Source of the DNA: Eremophila alpestris peregrina | Taxonomy: Eukaryota; Chordata; Aves; Passeriformes; Alaudidae | Length of the DNA: 64,000 bases | Direction of reading: 5' to 3' | Assembly: GCA_009792885.1 (NCBI GenBank) | Contig: WMCF01000016.1 | Location: 14,971,471-15,035,470 of the forward strand | Shown: positions 40,996 through 55,294 of the stretch, piece by piece | Layout: each line of letters starts with the position of its first letter | Numbering within the stretch: the stretch's first letter is position 1 | Translations under genes and position numbers: made by a program | The notes under the pieces: model-generated | Told to the model about the DNA's origin: nothing | What the model saw: the letters and a program-made list of their open reading frames with translations, nothing else | Databases searched by the model: none

Positions 40996-41861
40996 TGTTG
41001 AGGGGTTAGATTTCTTTCTTTTTTACTTATAGAATTTTTATCCCATAAGTCACTAGGAAACTAACTATTGGGTACTTATGGGTAAGCAAAACAAAAGAAG
41101 TGGCCAAAGTCAGGAGAGGACGGCAGCACCTGGCTACACTTCTTTTGTCTCTGGGCGTTTCTCTCTGAGGGGGAAGGTACTGAGAGTTTTGGGGACAGGT
41201 AAAGGACGGGACTGGGAGATGCTGTGCTCTCTCTCTCGCTCTCAGCATTGGAAGGAGCAGGGCCAAGCTGTTGCTGCCTGTGGGGAGAATTCACTGCCAC
41301 CACTGCAGCCCAGTCCCAGGGCCCTGCCACCCTCTGCTCGTGTGCCCAGCAATGCTGAGCTCCTTTTCCTTCCCTGCCCTGCCGGGGCCGGGCGCCGCTG
41401 TCCCGGGGCCGCTGCTCCGGCGCTGCTCTGGGGCTTTGCTGCCCTGCCGGGGCCTCCCGCAGCTCCAGCACCACCCTGGGGCTGGGATCCATCTCATCCA
41501 CCAGCCCGGGGCTCCTGCTCATTCCTGCCCTTCCCCTGGTGCTCCTCAGAGCCCTGCAGGGCACCGGGATCAGACTGCCCCGGGGTTTGGGAGGCAAAGC
41601 CTCTCCTCCATCCCTTCCCCTCCCGGCCGAGAAGGCCCTCACGAGGTTCCTGCTTCTGTTTGTTGTTAATGCCACAGTTACTGGTGTTTGTTTGCCTTGT
41701 TACACACACTAGTAAAGAATTGCTATTCCTACCCTCATATCCTTGCCTGAGAGCCATTTAATGTCAAAATTATAATAATTCAAAGGGAAGGGGTTTACAT
41801 TCTCCATTCCAGGGGAGGCTCCTGCCTTCCCTAACAGACACCTGTCTTTCAAACCAAGACT
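40996..41861 (+). mobile_element. Solo ERV LTR, passerine ERVL-like
   Basis: Begins 'tgttgaggggttagatttct' and ends 'ggggtttacattctccattc ... gacacctgtctttcaaacca', then 'agact'. These start and end blocks are those I associate with avian endogenous-retrovirus LTRs of passerines. Flanks give a likely 5-bp target duplication, atagc (40991-40995) versus acagc (41862-41866), one transition apart; the terminal CA appears to have become CT. No internal retroviral genes or second LTR are present, so it is a solo LTR left by recombination. The middle (about 41370-41640) is CpG-rich, which creates long accidental ORFs on both strands (41076-41761). An AGTAAA near 41710 could be its polyadenylation signal. 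Confidence 0.85.
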
Positions 41862-42312
41862 ACAGCTGAGCTGGTCAAGAATTCTTCAATGAAATACCAA
41901 ATAAGACTTTTAACTTAATGTGGGAAAAACCTGTTCTGTCTGAATGATGGCACTGGTGCCACTTTGCTGGCCACTACTGAGGGTCACTGCAGCACCACTG
42001 GGGTATCAACAGCAGCCTGAACCAGCCAGCAGCAGTGCCACAAAAAGACATTTTCTTGCACAGTGCAAAGGAAGCACGGGCATAAAGAAGTCTCACAGAG
42101 ACCCAAAAAGCTTGAATTGCAAAGTTGTTGGGGCCGTGCCAGCTTTTGTTCAGGCACAAGGACATGGCTGCAATGTGCATGGCCAGAGCACACTGGACAC
42201 AGTGAGCAGCTGAGCAGCAGGAACGCTGCAGGGATGGAGCTGCTGCCCCGTGTGAGCATTCACCTGCACAATTTGACCCTCAGGTCAGGTCTCTGAATAT
42301 TCCTCATTTCAG

Positions 42313-42349
42313 AACGTGCTCCATTAAATGTGGCACAACTGTTTCTCAG
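42313..42349 (+). other. Candidate micro-exon (splice-bounded, unproven)
   Basis: Plus strand: 'gtctctgaatattcctcatttcag' acceptor, a 37-nt segment containing one CpG, then TCTCAG followed by gtaagaggaag. Both signals are strong. Open in two frames, which is uninformative at this length. It lies about 450 bp downstream of the LTR, so an LTR-driven transcript could use it. Confidence 0.18.
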
Positions 42350-42442
42350 GTAAGAGGAAGCTTTAAGGCATGCAAGGTTTAACATTTGGCAAATCTTCCA
42401 GATTTCTCAGCTGAAGGAATAAATGAAATGTAAATAACTTAC

Positions 42443-42483
42443 CTGGTACTAACAGGTGTTTTCCTGTAGTTGTCACATTGCTC
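42443..42483 (-). other. Candidate micro-exon (splice-bounded, unproven)
   Basis: Minus strand: 'ggattttcatactgtgactcag' acceptor, 41 nt, then GTACCAG followed by gtaagttattt, an almost perfect donor. Open in two frames. It faces the plus-strand candidate at 42313-42349 only 93 bp away, so at most one of the two is likely to be real. Confidence 0.15.
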
Positions 42484-45400
42484 CTGAGTCACAGTATGAA
42501 AATCCCTTACCAGAACAATCAGGTCAATGGGAGTATCCACATGAAACCAGGAACATTAAAAAGAAAAAAGAAATACATCTTACACCTGAGTCAGCATTAA
42601 CCAGACTGAATCACTGTCAGACAAACAAGGAAACTAGGAAACTCTCTCTGACAGGTATTTTGTTTGGGAATTTCCTCTTTCATATAACTTGAGCTATATT
42701 AAATCATTTTTTGTTGCAGAAGCTGATTAAAGGAACAATGATGGGAAATCAAATATTCCTCAAAATTAAGTATTATATTAATTGCATTTAATTGCAGTGT
42801 CCTCTAAATCTAGTCTCTTGACTGTTGACATACAGAGTGATAAATTACTTTCACAATTATTCACAATTATAAATAACAATGGATTTATGAACATACATTG
42901 CTAGGACAGCTTGCCCAGCATGCACATTATAATATTATTTGTATGTTCACATAAATGCACACTCAATTTTTTGAAATTACAAAAAAAACTTACTCTGCTG
43001 ATAAAGAAAACTTACATCCAGATAATCTAAATTTAACTGCTCAAGGCATATTGACTTGCACCTTAAAAGGTTTTCAATGCACTTTGAGGAACACAGTGGG
43101 GTCTGTTTCACTCCTGGTGTAGAGGCCAGTTCATGGCCCTTGCAGCAGAAAAAAAATTTGTAGAAATATTGAAGCTGCCAACAGAAGGATTCAGCCCAGT
43201 GAAACCTAAAGAAAGGAGAATCAGGACAGTCACACTGCTCAGTTATCTGTGAGGAATGCTGGATATAACTTGCATTAGTTTTATCCTATTTACTGTGAAA
43301 CCATTAGAGGAGGACTAGGGATTAGAGAGGACTCTAATCCCAATTGCTATAACTGTGTCTTTGCTTTAGTTGATGCTTACACTTATCCCCTATATATTAG
43401 ACTAAAATACGTGGTTTTTTCTTCACTCAGTGGTTCATCCCTTTGGCTCAGCACTTGACCTCTTTACAGCCATAGTGGTTTTTAAAAGCAATTCCTCTGC
43501 ATTGTTGCAATCAAAGGATGGAACTGTCATAACACCACTAAAACTCCTCCATCACCTTAAATCTACATTTTGGTCTCTGGTGCACTGCACTGTATAGAGC
43601 TCTACCTCCATTTTCCTACATTAGGAAACCTCCATTTGGTCATGACATCTTGCTGCTAAGTTTTTATGGCAATACTTAAAAGTCATTTTCAATGCCACTG
43701 AGTTATTTTCATTAAAATTGAATATTTCTAATCAAATACATTAATCCCTCTTGAGCAAGGGTGTCCATGCACTGGAACAGAAGAAAATACAAAACTTTCA
43801 TGGCAATTTAGCCAGATGGAGTGCAGAAAATATAGTTATTAATTTTAATCTGAATGAAGTTCACAGAGCATTCCTGCCAACCCTCAACACTGCAGGGAAA
43901 GAATAATTTCCCTACTGACTTCTGCTTCAATAGGATATAGAAACCAGATGAAAACATTGCTTTTATAATCACTGGGCTAATCAAACATTTCTGGCAGACT
44001 CTCTAGCAAGTGAAGGACTATAAAAGAATATTTTAGTCTTCTTTGAAAAGTGTACAAGTGAGAAGAAATGAGATTTTTGTGACTCACTAGGTATTTGTGT
44101 AACATTAAGTAAATTTTGTCTAGGCAACACTTAGGAAAAAGAAACCTTTTGTTATTCCAAACCTTTATCTTTTAAATAAAAGTATGAGAAATATTCATCA
44201 TTCACACTCAATTTATTCTTGAAGAATCCTAGAGCTGCACTTCCAGTACTAAGGAGTCTAAAGTAAGCATATGGACAGATCACAGGTAATGAAAAGAAAA
44301 AAAGGAATCTTAGATCCTTTTGAAAGCCTTTCCATGTAAAAGACCCAATGATTTGCATTAGTGATGTTCAAGCCTGTGATGTTACTGCAAAATATTCTGA
44401 GTTTTGAAATTTTTGCCTCTGAAAGAAATTACTTCCTTGCCTGGAAGAAGCATTTCAAACATCCAGCCAGCAAAATCCATTACAGAAGGGCCATAAAGGT
44501 ACTCTCAGATAATTCTGGTTTGAGCTGGATTTTCTCTGCCCTGAAGATTTATCCCAAATCTCTCTCCACACCATTATGAAGATATTGATGCAAACCTTAC
44601 TTCTCACTTTCCTCCCTCTTCCATTATGGTCAATCATCTGTTCTCTCATCAAAGGACACCCTTCCCTTTTCATTTGTGAGCCTCTTCTAAAGAGATTTTC
44701 ATCTCCAATTCCAGAAGCTGTAATATTCATGTGCCCACTCTGTGCCATTCATTATCTTCATAACTCAGCCACACATTCTGCTTTCCTGCCCCCTTACAGT
44801 TGTGACATCTTCCCAAGTCACAGGATTTCAATTTACACAGGACTGGGTGAAAAGGGCTCCTTTCAGGCACAACTACAGGAGAGACTAAAAACAGCCACAG
44901 GCTTTTTCCTTCCAAAGACTTAGGTGTGACATTCAAATGATCACAAAAGAATGTAACAAAAAATTCATAGCTAACACATCTGCAGGATAAAAGTTGAGGC
45001 AAACACACCCCAAAGATTCAGAAAAGAAAGAACTCCCTGCTTTTCATACTTTGTTTAGATAATGTTTTAGTCTTGGTTTCTAATAATTTGAAGGGTAATA
45101 TTATCATCTGATTCTATGCCTGGTTCAAGCAGAGCTTTCAGTCATTTGGCAAGAGCCAAATACCACAGGGAAGAATCACATAATTAAAATATGACCTGCC
45201 ACACATCTGTTAAAGCTCACTAAGTTTGAATGTAACATCATTAAACATTCTGATTTTTTCCCCCTTTACTATTTCAAATGTATTTCTTTTGCTTAGAGAA
45301 GGGCACAAACAGAAAATTAAAGGGTCCACATGAGTGGTTGGGAAACTAATTGTACTCTGCAAAGAAGATAATAGGATTAGGAAAACAGTAGCATTTCTTG

Positions 45401-45682
45401 TTAAATAGGGAGCAAGGAGACTGTTTATGAGGTTTGGGGTTACTTGATCTGTTCAGGAAAGCGTCTTAGCAGCAGCTGATCACAAGTGCAAGGCCTGAGG
45501 CACAAGGGCACATAAAACATGCCCTGAGCACAAGAAGGAGCAATTAATTCCTTTCATCTCTTCTGTGCTCCACTCTAAGGAGAGATTAATATTCCAACAA
45601 CTTCTGCAAACTGACTAAAGGAAAATATTTTATCCTATTCTCCAAAACTTTACTCAATAACTAAGAAAAAAAAAAACAGTAA

Positions 45683-45712
45683 CAGAATCACCAAAAACAG
45701 AATCACCAAAAG
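45683..45712. repeat. 15-bp tandem duplication
   Basis: 'cagaatcaccaaaaa' then 'cagaatcaccaaaag', one mismatch. Confidence 0.9.
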
Positions 45713-48700
45713 TTTGGAAAAGAACACAGGACAAGGAAAAGAAGCACAATAATATGGATGCAAAAGTATTTTCACATTTAAATGAGATTCAGACTCATGA
45801 ATCATTAGCATTTCCATCTCACAAGGACAAATTATCTCAAGACATCTATCTATCTGCTTTGATGTTCTTTAAATGGGCCATAAATACAATTCTTTCTATT
45901 ACATTTCTGCTGCCAAGGAAAACCTTTGTGGCTGGTTTGTTTTCTGTTGTTTGTTTGGGGGCTTTTCCCCCTGCAGTTACATTTTCAACAACTACACAAA
46001 GCAGTTTTCCCTTCTCAGAAACAGTAGGATTTTAAGCCTAATCAGCCTGTGAGACAAAGATAAGCATCTTCTGCTTCGTGATGGAAATCAATCTGATTTT
46101 GCAATTGATGATTCCTAAAGCTACGAGCCAAGTGATGAAACCTGACACCCTGGACAAGCAGCAGCTCCTGACAGAGGAAACAAACTTCAAGAGCCATGGA
46201 GCTGAACTCTGCACCGTTTCCATTTGCCATCCAACTTCCTCATGGATAAAAGCACCAAGTGGATTGTAATACATGCCTGAGCACCGCTGGTTTAGATCGC
46301 TTTCCACAAAGCATCTAATTTTAGATGTTTCACTTACAATGCAAATAAACAACAAAAGGAGGTCACTAACACGTGACCTTTTGTCTAAAGACGGTGTTTG
46401 CCCTTGCCAGGAACTTCATTCCTTCCAGTCCCCAGGGGACTCTCTGCATGAATGATTTTGCATCTGAAGTTCCTTACCTGTACTTCACCTATGCCTGAGC
46501 TAACAAAACACCAAAGCTTAGCAAGTTACTCCAGATTCCAACACTTGGAAGTGAAGTTTGCAGCTGAACTGGACAGTGACAAGAGTGCACTGTTGCTCTT
46601 TATCCTGGTTTTTCCCCAAAGTAGAAGGGTTTTGTTCCTCACTGAGGAATGATGACCCTCAAAGCTAAACCTGAGCACTCACTTTCAGCTCTTCAACTGA
46701 GTGCTCTGCAATGTTGCCAATAATGGGGTTTTAACACTGACATAGTAGTAGCATCCCTTCCTTGAAGGTGAGCTTTCCAAACTCTCCCCTGTAGCATGTA
46801 GCTGCTGGATGTCAAGCCTGGGAACCCTGGTATTTCAGGACCCCACCTAACACCAACTGAATTTCATCAGTTATTTTTTGGACAGTAAGCAATCTAGGAA
46901 ATAGTTTGAAATTACGAAACTTAAAAGTGACAGATCATTTATTAGTAATAAACTGAGGGCAAAGCCACAGGAGTGCAGAGACCTGAGCATCTTCTCCATT
47001 CTTGCACCCTCCAGCACTTAACAGATTTCACTAATAAAAGCAGATTATAACAACTAAATATATGTAATCCCTTTGATGAAAATATAATCAGAAAATGTTT
47101 AATTTTTTTATGCTATACATGCAAAGATCCCCTATATGTAGCAAGCTATTCTGGAAAGCAAGTTTACTGGAAGGCAGACACAGCACATCCTGCAAGCCTG
47201 GGCTCTGTGGATGAGCACTTCCCAACAGCAGCAGCCCCAAACTGGAGCAATTTCAGCCATCACAGACCTGGGCGTGGTTTCTTTATCTTGGCAGTTTGTT
47301 CTGCTTGCCCTGCAGCTGAACTTAGCCTATTAATATATAACATTAAGGAAAGATTTCCTCAGGAGACAGCAATGCACTTAAAACAATAGGTAGCTGTATT
47401 ATTTTCATCTTGCAGCAAAAGCAAGTGATTACATAACAGCTCTCCTGGTCCCCAAACACCTCATCCTTTAGAGCACATTCCATTTCACTGGGATCACAGA
47501 AGATAATTTCTCCCAAATCAGGCACAACAGTAGTGCAAACCAGCACTTTCCTGTGTTTCCAGTGTTAAATAAAACATGAATCAAAATCTCAAGCATGTTC
47601 TGAAGTACCAAAAATTTCTACAGAACTGTCATATGAAGACCAGTTGGTAAGAAACCAGCACCAGAATACCAGTTAAACTGCTACTCTGGTCAAGTTAATT
47701 AACAGTCTTAATGATCCTACCAAAGTCAGAATGGTGAGAAACACATACTTAGATCTATTGGTTTTAGACTCTGGGGAAAATATTCTTTTACAGAGAGGGT
47801 TGAGTCTTAATGCAGGTGTATTAGGCACAACCAGTCTCTGGGGGTAACAGCACAAACAATTCCTCTCAACGTTTGAGCTGCAGCACTGTTCTGTCACTGA
47901 TGTGACATTCTCCCTACATCCCACCCCCCTCACCAATAAATGCTCAGATAAAAACTCCCACCACCTTCAGCAAAGAGGACCACTTCCTCATTACTGTGGT
48001 AACAGCACATTGAGCTGGAGAATCAAGAAAAGATGAGCACAACCTTTTCAATCTATTCCCTGTGACAACTAAGAAAATCCTTTCTACCAGCTTATGGCAG
48101 GAATTTGACAATTGAGCTGCCCTCCACAGCAGCCACACACATCAATCAGAATTGTCAAGCAAGACAAAGTGGTGCCCAATTCAGAGCTGCACTGGCCTCA
48201 GGCAGGCAGCCTTCCTGCTTCTCTGGATCACAGAGAAACTTTCAGCACCTTGCAGAGTGAAACTTGAAACTGGGGAAATGACAGACAGTTTTTAACACCC
48301 ACACCTGACAGTCATAACCATCATCCGTGCTCATTCACACGTATCTGGAAGGAAGGCAGATTTTCAATAGAAATCTCCATAAGACTGGGCTGCCTCTGTG
48401 CTGTAGGATAATAAATTCTTAAAAATAACAATTTAAAGACTCTCTGTGAAGTAGATTTACCCATCTACATTAGTTTCTCTTCACAAAAATACTATATTGT
48501 AGATGTCACCTAAGTCTATCAGCTGTATTAACATTTACATCAATATCACTGATTCATCCAGTGTCTCAGAAAAATGCACCTGCTTCTGAAATCTGAGGAA
48601 AGACTTATAGCCCATGTGATGTTTCCAAGGTCTGAACAACAGCTTTTTACTCAAAAAACAAGAAAAGCAAAATGATCTGCAATGACTCTTCATCACCCAC

Positions 48701-51700
48701 AAAACAAGTGAAGACACAAAATTGTAATTGTATGTTGTCAAGTGAAAAAAAAAAAGTTTTATCCCTGAGTTTCTTTAGGGTTTTTTTTGCTGTGGGTTTG
48801 GGTTTTTGGGGTTTTTTTTTAATTTTTAAACGTTTTTATTTTCCTGAACTATCATCAATGAAGTATTTTTAGAACTGTCTTTTAATGAAGCTGTAAAGAA
48901 GAAAGAAGAGCACATTTCCAGGCAACAAATCACTGCCTGGAAGGACTCAATTTACTGAGGTGTTTTAAATTGCTTGAACCAAAATGCACATGACTCATTT
49001 CATCAAAACTAGAACCACTAATATTAAAAAGGGGATTAACATGATAATTATTCCTGATGCCCAAATAAGTGTCCCTCAACCTGCAGAGACATTTAAAAGC
49101 TGAAAGAGCTATCAGTCAGATTGCCCTGAGTAGAACAACACTGCACTAAAATTCCATTAATAACAGGAAATTTGTTCAAAGTGGCCCAAACCAACTGTTA
49201 CTCATTAAAACCAACCCTGCTCCTTTAATATGCCAATAACTTGGAATATTTCCAGAACTTCTACCTATCTATAATTGTAAAATAAACAGAAAGAAAAGGA
49301 ATTGTGAAAATCTCTAACACATCACTGCAGCTATTGGATACACCAAATGTGACTCCATCTCAAGGAGGACATGCAGCACTTCCTGCTCTGTGCAGGCCCC
49401 CTGCTCTGAATTAAAGCACACACAGCCTTGGTGTTCTGCACAAATACAAATGTTTAAATCTGAACCACAAATTCAACATATAGAGACCACAAGGAACACC
49501 AGAACTCCCCAGAGCTCCAGGCAGTGGCTGAGGCATTTACTTAGTACATGTTTTACAGTAACTTGCCAATTTTTTTCTGTCTTGGCATTTGCTGCACATT
49601 GCCAGTCTTTTGAATCAATGTGAATTCAAGTAGGTGGAATATACAGTTCCAGGGAAATTCCATTACAACTTATCATAAATGAATCTTACCACCTACTATA
49701 CCATCAAGTTTCTGTTGTGCCTACGGATTGGTTCACTCAAGTATTTCACTTGTTTCTTATTAAAGCATCTGAACTCTGAAATTGTACATCTCCCAAAACT
49801 TGGAAGGCACTCACAAGGAACTCACTTGATAAAAATCAGTCATATTCTTGCACTTTTAACTCATGATGACTGTACTCATGTGCTTCTATTTTTATTAGGG
49901 TGTTTTGTCAGTTACTAATTATTTGTACGTTTTCCCTGATTAAATAAAGGACTGATAATCTGAATCACAACTTTATGAAAAATAACTTGATTTAAATATC
50001 ACAGTATTAGAAAATATGAAAAATAACTTGCATAATGGATATATTTATATTCAAGTAATATTCCCCAGAGCTTACACAATTTCTTCTCTGAATATCTTGA
50101 CATTTCATCTTCAGTTTTGGCACAGAGGGAAAAAAGCCCATCTTAAAAAACCCTCAAAACCAAAAACTCCAGAAACAAACCCCAAACCAAACCAACAGTG
50201 GCAATCTGCAGATGTTGATTAAAATTGAACTCACCCAGGCCTTGCTAGAGAGAACACAGGATGGATCCTTCCTCCAGTTCAAAACAGTTCTCCCATTTGG
50301 CACAAGCACAGATCTTTGCTGACTTCCAGATTAACACGGCAATGAAAATAATAAAAGCTTTTCTTAGCAGCCTTCATTTCTGCTGAAAGCTCGTAGGTGG
50401 AGGTGAAAGCAATGCAGTGTGAAAAGGAGCCACACAAGTCCCTGGCCACCACTCTGGCAGTATTCATCAGAGGCACTGTCTAGCAGGAATTCAGGAGTTA
50501 ACTAGTTTGACTTTGACAGGAACATCTGTTTAAACCATCTGCACATTTCCCTTGTGGCCATTTGTCCATCAGAAGCTGGGCTAAAACTAAAGGTATTTTG
50601 TATATCAAGAAATACCTGTAAAAGGAGGGGGAAAGAAGAGCAAAAGGAAAATATAAGGAAAAAAGGGAAAAGGAACAGAAAAGCATCCAAACAATAACAG
50701 CAGAAGGAATGTCCAACAGAAGGATACTCCCAAGAAGACAAAACCAGCAGGAAAAGTCTCAGAGGAGAAAATGAGAAAGCAAAGAAGAGATGAATTCAAG
50801 CTGGAACATTTGGACCCATGTGCAAACACAGCCAGTTGGAAACACATGACGCTGCCTGGGAGCAGACCCCAGGGCTTGAGTCTCCATTTACTTATTTTTT
50901 CCTGGAAACAAAATAGGTTTCAGTTCAGATTAGCATCACATTGAAGCTTTTTGTTGTGTTACTATAAGTCCATAATTCTCTGCAATACCACAAGCCCATC
51001 AAAGAAGTCCTCATTTTAAAAAGGTGAATTCTTGTTACACCCAATAAAAAAATTAGGATTCAAGGAATAAAATCTTTTCAATATGAGATACAAGGTAGAT
51101 GTGATAATTTCCTGATTTTTTTTTTTTTTAATTTAAGACTTAAATGTTTCTGAAAGGGAAGAGCACATCAAAATCATTTCTTCCTCCTATCTCGACCCAC
51201 CTGGAGTCAGAACTCAATTCATTAGAAACACAAGCTGGATCCTGAAAACATTTACTATCTAAGACAAGTTTGGTGTTTGCAGCTGGATGAATGAAATGCA
51301 GCAGTCAGCCCTTTGAGCAGCTGAGAGACCCACACAGGAGTGCATTTAACTTCAAAGAAAGCATTGCAGGGTATGTGAGAACATGCATGGCTCTACTTTA
51401 GCACTCACAAACATCAGACTTAAAACTCAGGTGTCTCTGCAGGTGCTCAGAAAACAATGGGCCAAATGTAATTTAACCCTTTGAGCTGCACGTGTGACTG
51501 AAACCCAGTTTGATAAAATCATCACAGGTTAGGCTCTTTCCTACATGCCAGAACCATCACAACAGCTCCAGCTGCCAAAAAGAACAACTTTTGTGTCCTC
51601 CTTTTGTGTGCTCCATTTATCCCACGTCTTCAAGCACAGAAACCCATTATTAAGTCAATGGTGTTTAATAAAAAGGCAGAAAAAGGACTAAGTTTGTTTG

Positions 51701-53421
51701 GGATTTGGATGTGTTGGCTTGGGTTTTTTTCCCTGGAATACCTGGCTGATATTTCAAGAGTAAAATCAAAGGCTGAAGCATTCCAGCAAGTATCAAAGCT
51801 GCACAAGGTGCTCAGTGAGAACACGTAGGCAGGAAAGGGGAGATGGGGGTGATATGGTTCCCTGTCTCAGCAGCTGAGAGCTGCTAAGTCTGTCCCCCAT
51901 GCTAAGAACCATGCAGAGAGTGGGAAGACATTTGGCAGTTTCTCATTTTGCTTCGAAGCCAAGTAATTAAGTCAGACTTAAGATGGTGAAGTACCCACAA
52001 CAGAAAACAGCACCGACACAAGATAAGGATCATCTCACCTTCACCTCTCAGCACTGCCATGCAAGAGGTGTGCACTCAGAAAAGGCTCTGCTCAGACTTT
52101 CTGTCTGCTCTCAAATAAGTTGAATGAAACTGGTATAATACATATTTGTTATCAAACTATTCAAGTCAATGTAGTTAGAGAAATAAAATAGAGGGGATTT
52201 TTTCCACTTGAGACTTAAGGAGACATTCTAAGCATTTGCTTTAAGCAACAAACTTTTCCTGCAGTTAATTCAAAACAAAACCATCCTACATAGGGTAACT
52301 CAGAACAGGAATCTGGGTCAGGTGCTCTGAGTTGCTGGTAGAAGAACCTTGCTCTCTGAAGGGGCCTAAGAAAGAATCATTTAAAATACCTGTATGTTTA
52401 GCAAGTGTGATCCCACAAATTCTGAAAAGGAAATTCACAATTACATTAGGTCTTTGCAATTCAGTGGGGTTTTTTTTCTAGATTTATAAAAACTTAAACA
52501 GTACATCAAGATTTTGATCTCTAAAGGAGAGTTGTAAATACATGGATTAGACACAGACAAATCCCTAATTTAATTTTTTTTCTTTTTCACCACTACTGAC
52601 ACTTACTACTCCTTCTATAGGGTGCATTCATCTACATTTAAACAAAGTCTGTAAAATCTCCACTCAACCTGAGTTCACTGCAATAAAGAGGGAGATACAA
52701 CAGGTATATTCTGAGGAGGAGGAGGATATAAAATCATTAACAGAGAATAAACAACTGTTCTGAAGTCCTAAATTGCTCTGAAGTCTTTTTCTGAATCTAT
52801 ACTTTTTCCTAAAAGCTTGAGAACGTAAAAAACTTAGATAATGAGACCAGGAATGACTTCCCCTCTTCTGCTCTGGGCCTACCTGGAAACAAAGTTTGGA
52901 TAACCATAAGGGAACTATTACCTCTTCTCTTACCTCTTCCTCCTCCAAAGGATTTATATCACTGCCATCCTCTGCATAACCAGCTCATAAAAGCTTCCTC
53001 ACAGTTCTAAACCTGCATGTAGAACACACTTTCCTACAAACAAAAGCGAAGAAATGTTAAAAGAAATTGCCTCCAAACACAGTCTTGAAAATTTTGCTGA
53101 GGAAAGTAGATGGAAACATGCCAAACCTGTCCCTCTAAAAGTTTTGTTCTAATCTTCAAGCAAGTCAAAACCACTGGAAGAATGTGACCAATAGCACCTA
53201 TTTGTCCTTAGCAATAAAATTTACAGTTTGCAGCATGAGAAGGCAGCTAGTTAATATTTGAACATCTGAATTGTTCTTCCATTTACGTTTCTGTCACAAA
53301 AAAAAACCACATGCACCTTTTTAGTCATGAGAATGACATGAGTGAGTCATATTTAATATCAGCCTGACTAGAGGAAAAATTCTCTGGTGATGTAGGACAT
53401 TAAGCCTACTAAAACTTCCTG

Positions 53422-53490
53422 TATATTCAGGTGTGCTGTGGATCACCCAGGCTTGAATGATCATTTATTCAGGTATGCTGTAGAACATAA
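53422..53490. repeat. Imperfect duplication, period 43
   Basis: 'tatattcaggtgtgctgtgg' (53422) and 'tttattcaggtatgctgtag' (53465) match at 17 of 20 positions, separated by about 23 bp of unrelated sequence. Confidence 0.6.
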
Positions 53491-55248
53491 AATATGTAAA
53501 TGATTAACTATTCAATTATATATAATGATATGTAAATTCCAGGAGATTTAATTATACATAAAATAATCAGCTTACAAAAATAAAAGGGAACAGAGACCAA
53601 GTGACTTAAACTGCATGTATTTTAAAGTGGTTCAAAGACATATAAGATCAGATCAGCACTAACCAGAAATCTGGGTTTGTGCCCATAAACAGTTTCCCAG
53701 TGTGGCAGAGCAAGGCCATGCACTGGAATTCAGCAGACACAAGACACATACTGACATCAAGACCCAGCAACTCCACAGCCTCTTTGGAACAGAATTTTAA
53801 CTCCCTTAAAATTAACTTTTTTTGACAAGGGACATAACAGATTACTGAGTAAAATCAATATCCCAGTTGCAAAGAGGTAAAAATAGCTGAATATACTCAA
53901 GAAACATGTCTGGAATACTGGCTCTAGTACCTCTAACAACATATCCTATCTTCAGACACATTTGCAAAGTAGCTCTGCTGCACATGGACCTTCCAACTCT
54001 GTTGGCAGCAGCTTCAATTTAAGTTTATACAGCCAAGTCCTCAGGGAAAGAATCAATTTTTAGCCTATTACAAAAAAGTGGATTAAATACTCTCAGTGTC
54101 TTTATAATTTTACCAGATTTTAACAGCAACATCAAATCCTTCCTTCACCCTGCTACCAATAGCAGCAAACATGCACAAGAATTGGGAGTTTGGCTTGCCC
54201 ATTATTTGGCAAGCCCAAGGCAGAGCTATTTCCCCCAAACACTATCTCTCATGCAGTGTGGGGAGGAGAGCTCTGTTGACATCTCTCCCTGAAGTCTCCT
54301 GACTCAACATCTGTGTCATGACTCCAAACATCAACTTCACCAAACTCTGCCCTCATGGTTCACCAAAACTGTGACGTGCCTGGGGCAGGTGACCTCAGTC
54401 CTCCCTGCTCCTGTGCAAACACACACAGTCTGCAGTTTCATTACTGATGTTTGCTTTCATTTTGAAGGTTTACTGGGATTGATTTTGCACACTATCTTGT
54501 TTCACTGATAATGTGTTTGGCTTTTGATAGCAGCAATGGCTGTAGCAATAAAAACAAATCCTACTAAATTACTATCATAACATAATTATGGTCTAAATAA
54601 CATGTGCCCCAGTACAGGCAAGAAGATTGATTAAGATGGACAGCTTGAAAGACATGAATACAGCATTATTAATCATTACTTGAACAAGGGAAAATACCCA
54701 AGCCTACATGAACACTTGAGAATTAAATAAGAGTGGTACCAGCTGCCAAAAGTTGTTCATTTGCAGTGGCCAAACTGTGCTTTAAAATGATACAGCTGAC
54801 AAATGAAATTAGGATTCAAGTACTCCCCTATCCTCACACCAGGTCACAATAGGACATATTTTTCTTTTTGCAAAGAAAGCCTTGTTCCACTCACAGCATG
54901 GGACTGATTCATGTTATTGTTTGGCAGTATAGCTGAAGCATTTTAAGACCAAAAATCCCCAAATACATGCACCAATGCCATTGCAGTTTGCATTTTTGGA
55001 TAATCGTTTACACTAATGAAAGGAAAACCTTTAGTTAACACCTTCTGACCATCTGACAATAATCTGTAGAATAACACTAGCCCTTTGTCCCAGGGATGGG
55101 GTGGGTGGTGCACGTTCCACTGCCCTTGTTGCTGTGCCTGACATGTCCTGCTCCCTCACTGAGGGGACAGAGGGACAGAGCTGCCTCTCCCTGCTGAGAT
55201 GGGGAGAAATCATGGCAGGGGCAGAGAGTGGAGAAGAGCCACACTCAC

Positions 55249-55294
55249 CAGAGCAGCAGCCTCACCAGCGGCCCAGAACCTCCTCTTTTCATTC
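55249..55294 (-). other. Candidate exon (splice-bounded, unproven)
   Basis: Minus strand: 'ggttgctgtgttcctttaag' acceptor, a 46-nt segment that is GC-rich for this area and contains one CpG, then GCTCTG followed by gtgagtgtgg. Two frames are open, one with an ATG at its second codon position (residues MKRGGSGPLVRLLL). It would be the first candidate exon left of the CpG island if the island drives a minus-strand gene. No family recognised. Confidence 0.2.

Noticed and set aside
41076..41761. ORFs of 227 (plus) and 199 (minus) codons
   Set aside because: They lie inside the GC-rich core of the solo LTR, occur on both strands and resemble no retroviral or host protein.
48778..48835. G/T-rich run resembling a quadruplex
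   Set aside because: One loop is too long for the usual pattern; better described as low-complexity sequence.
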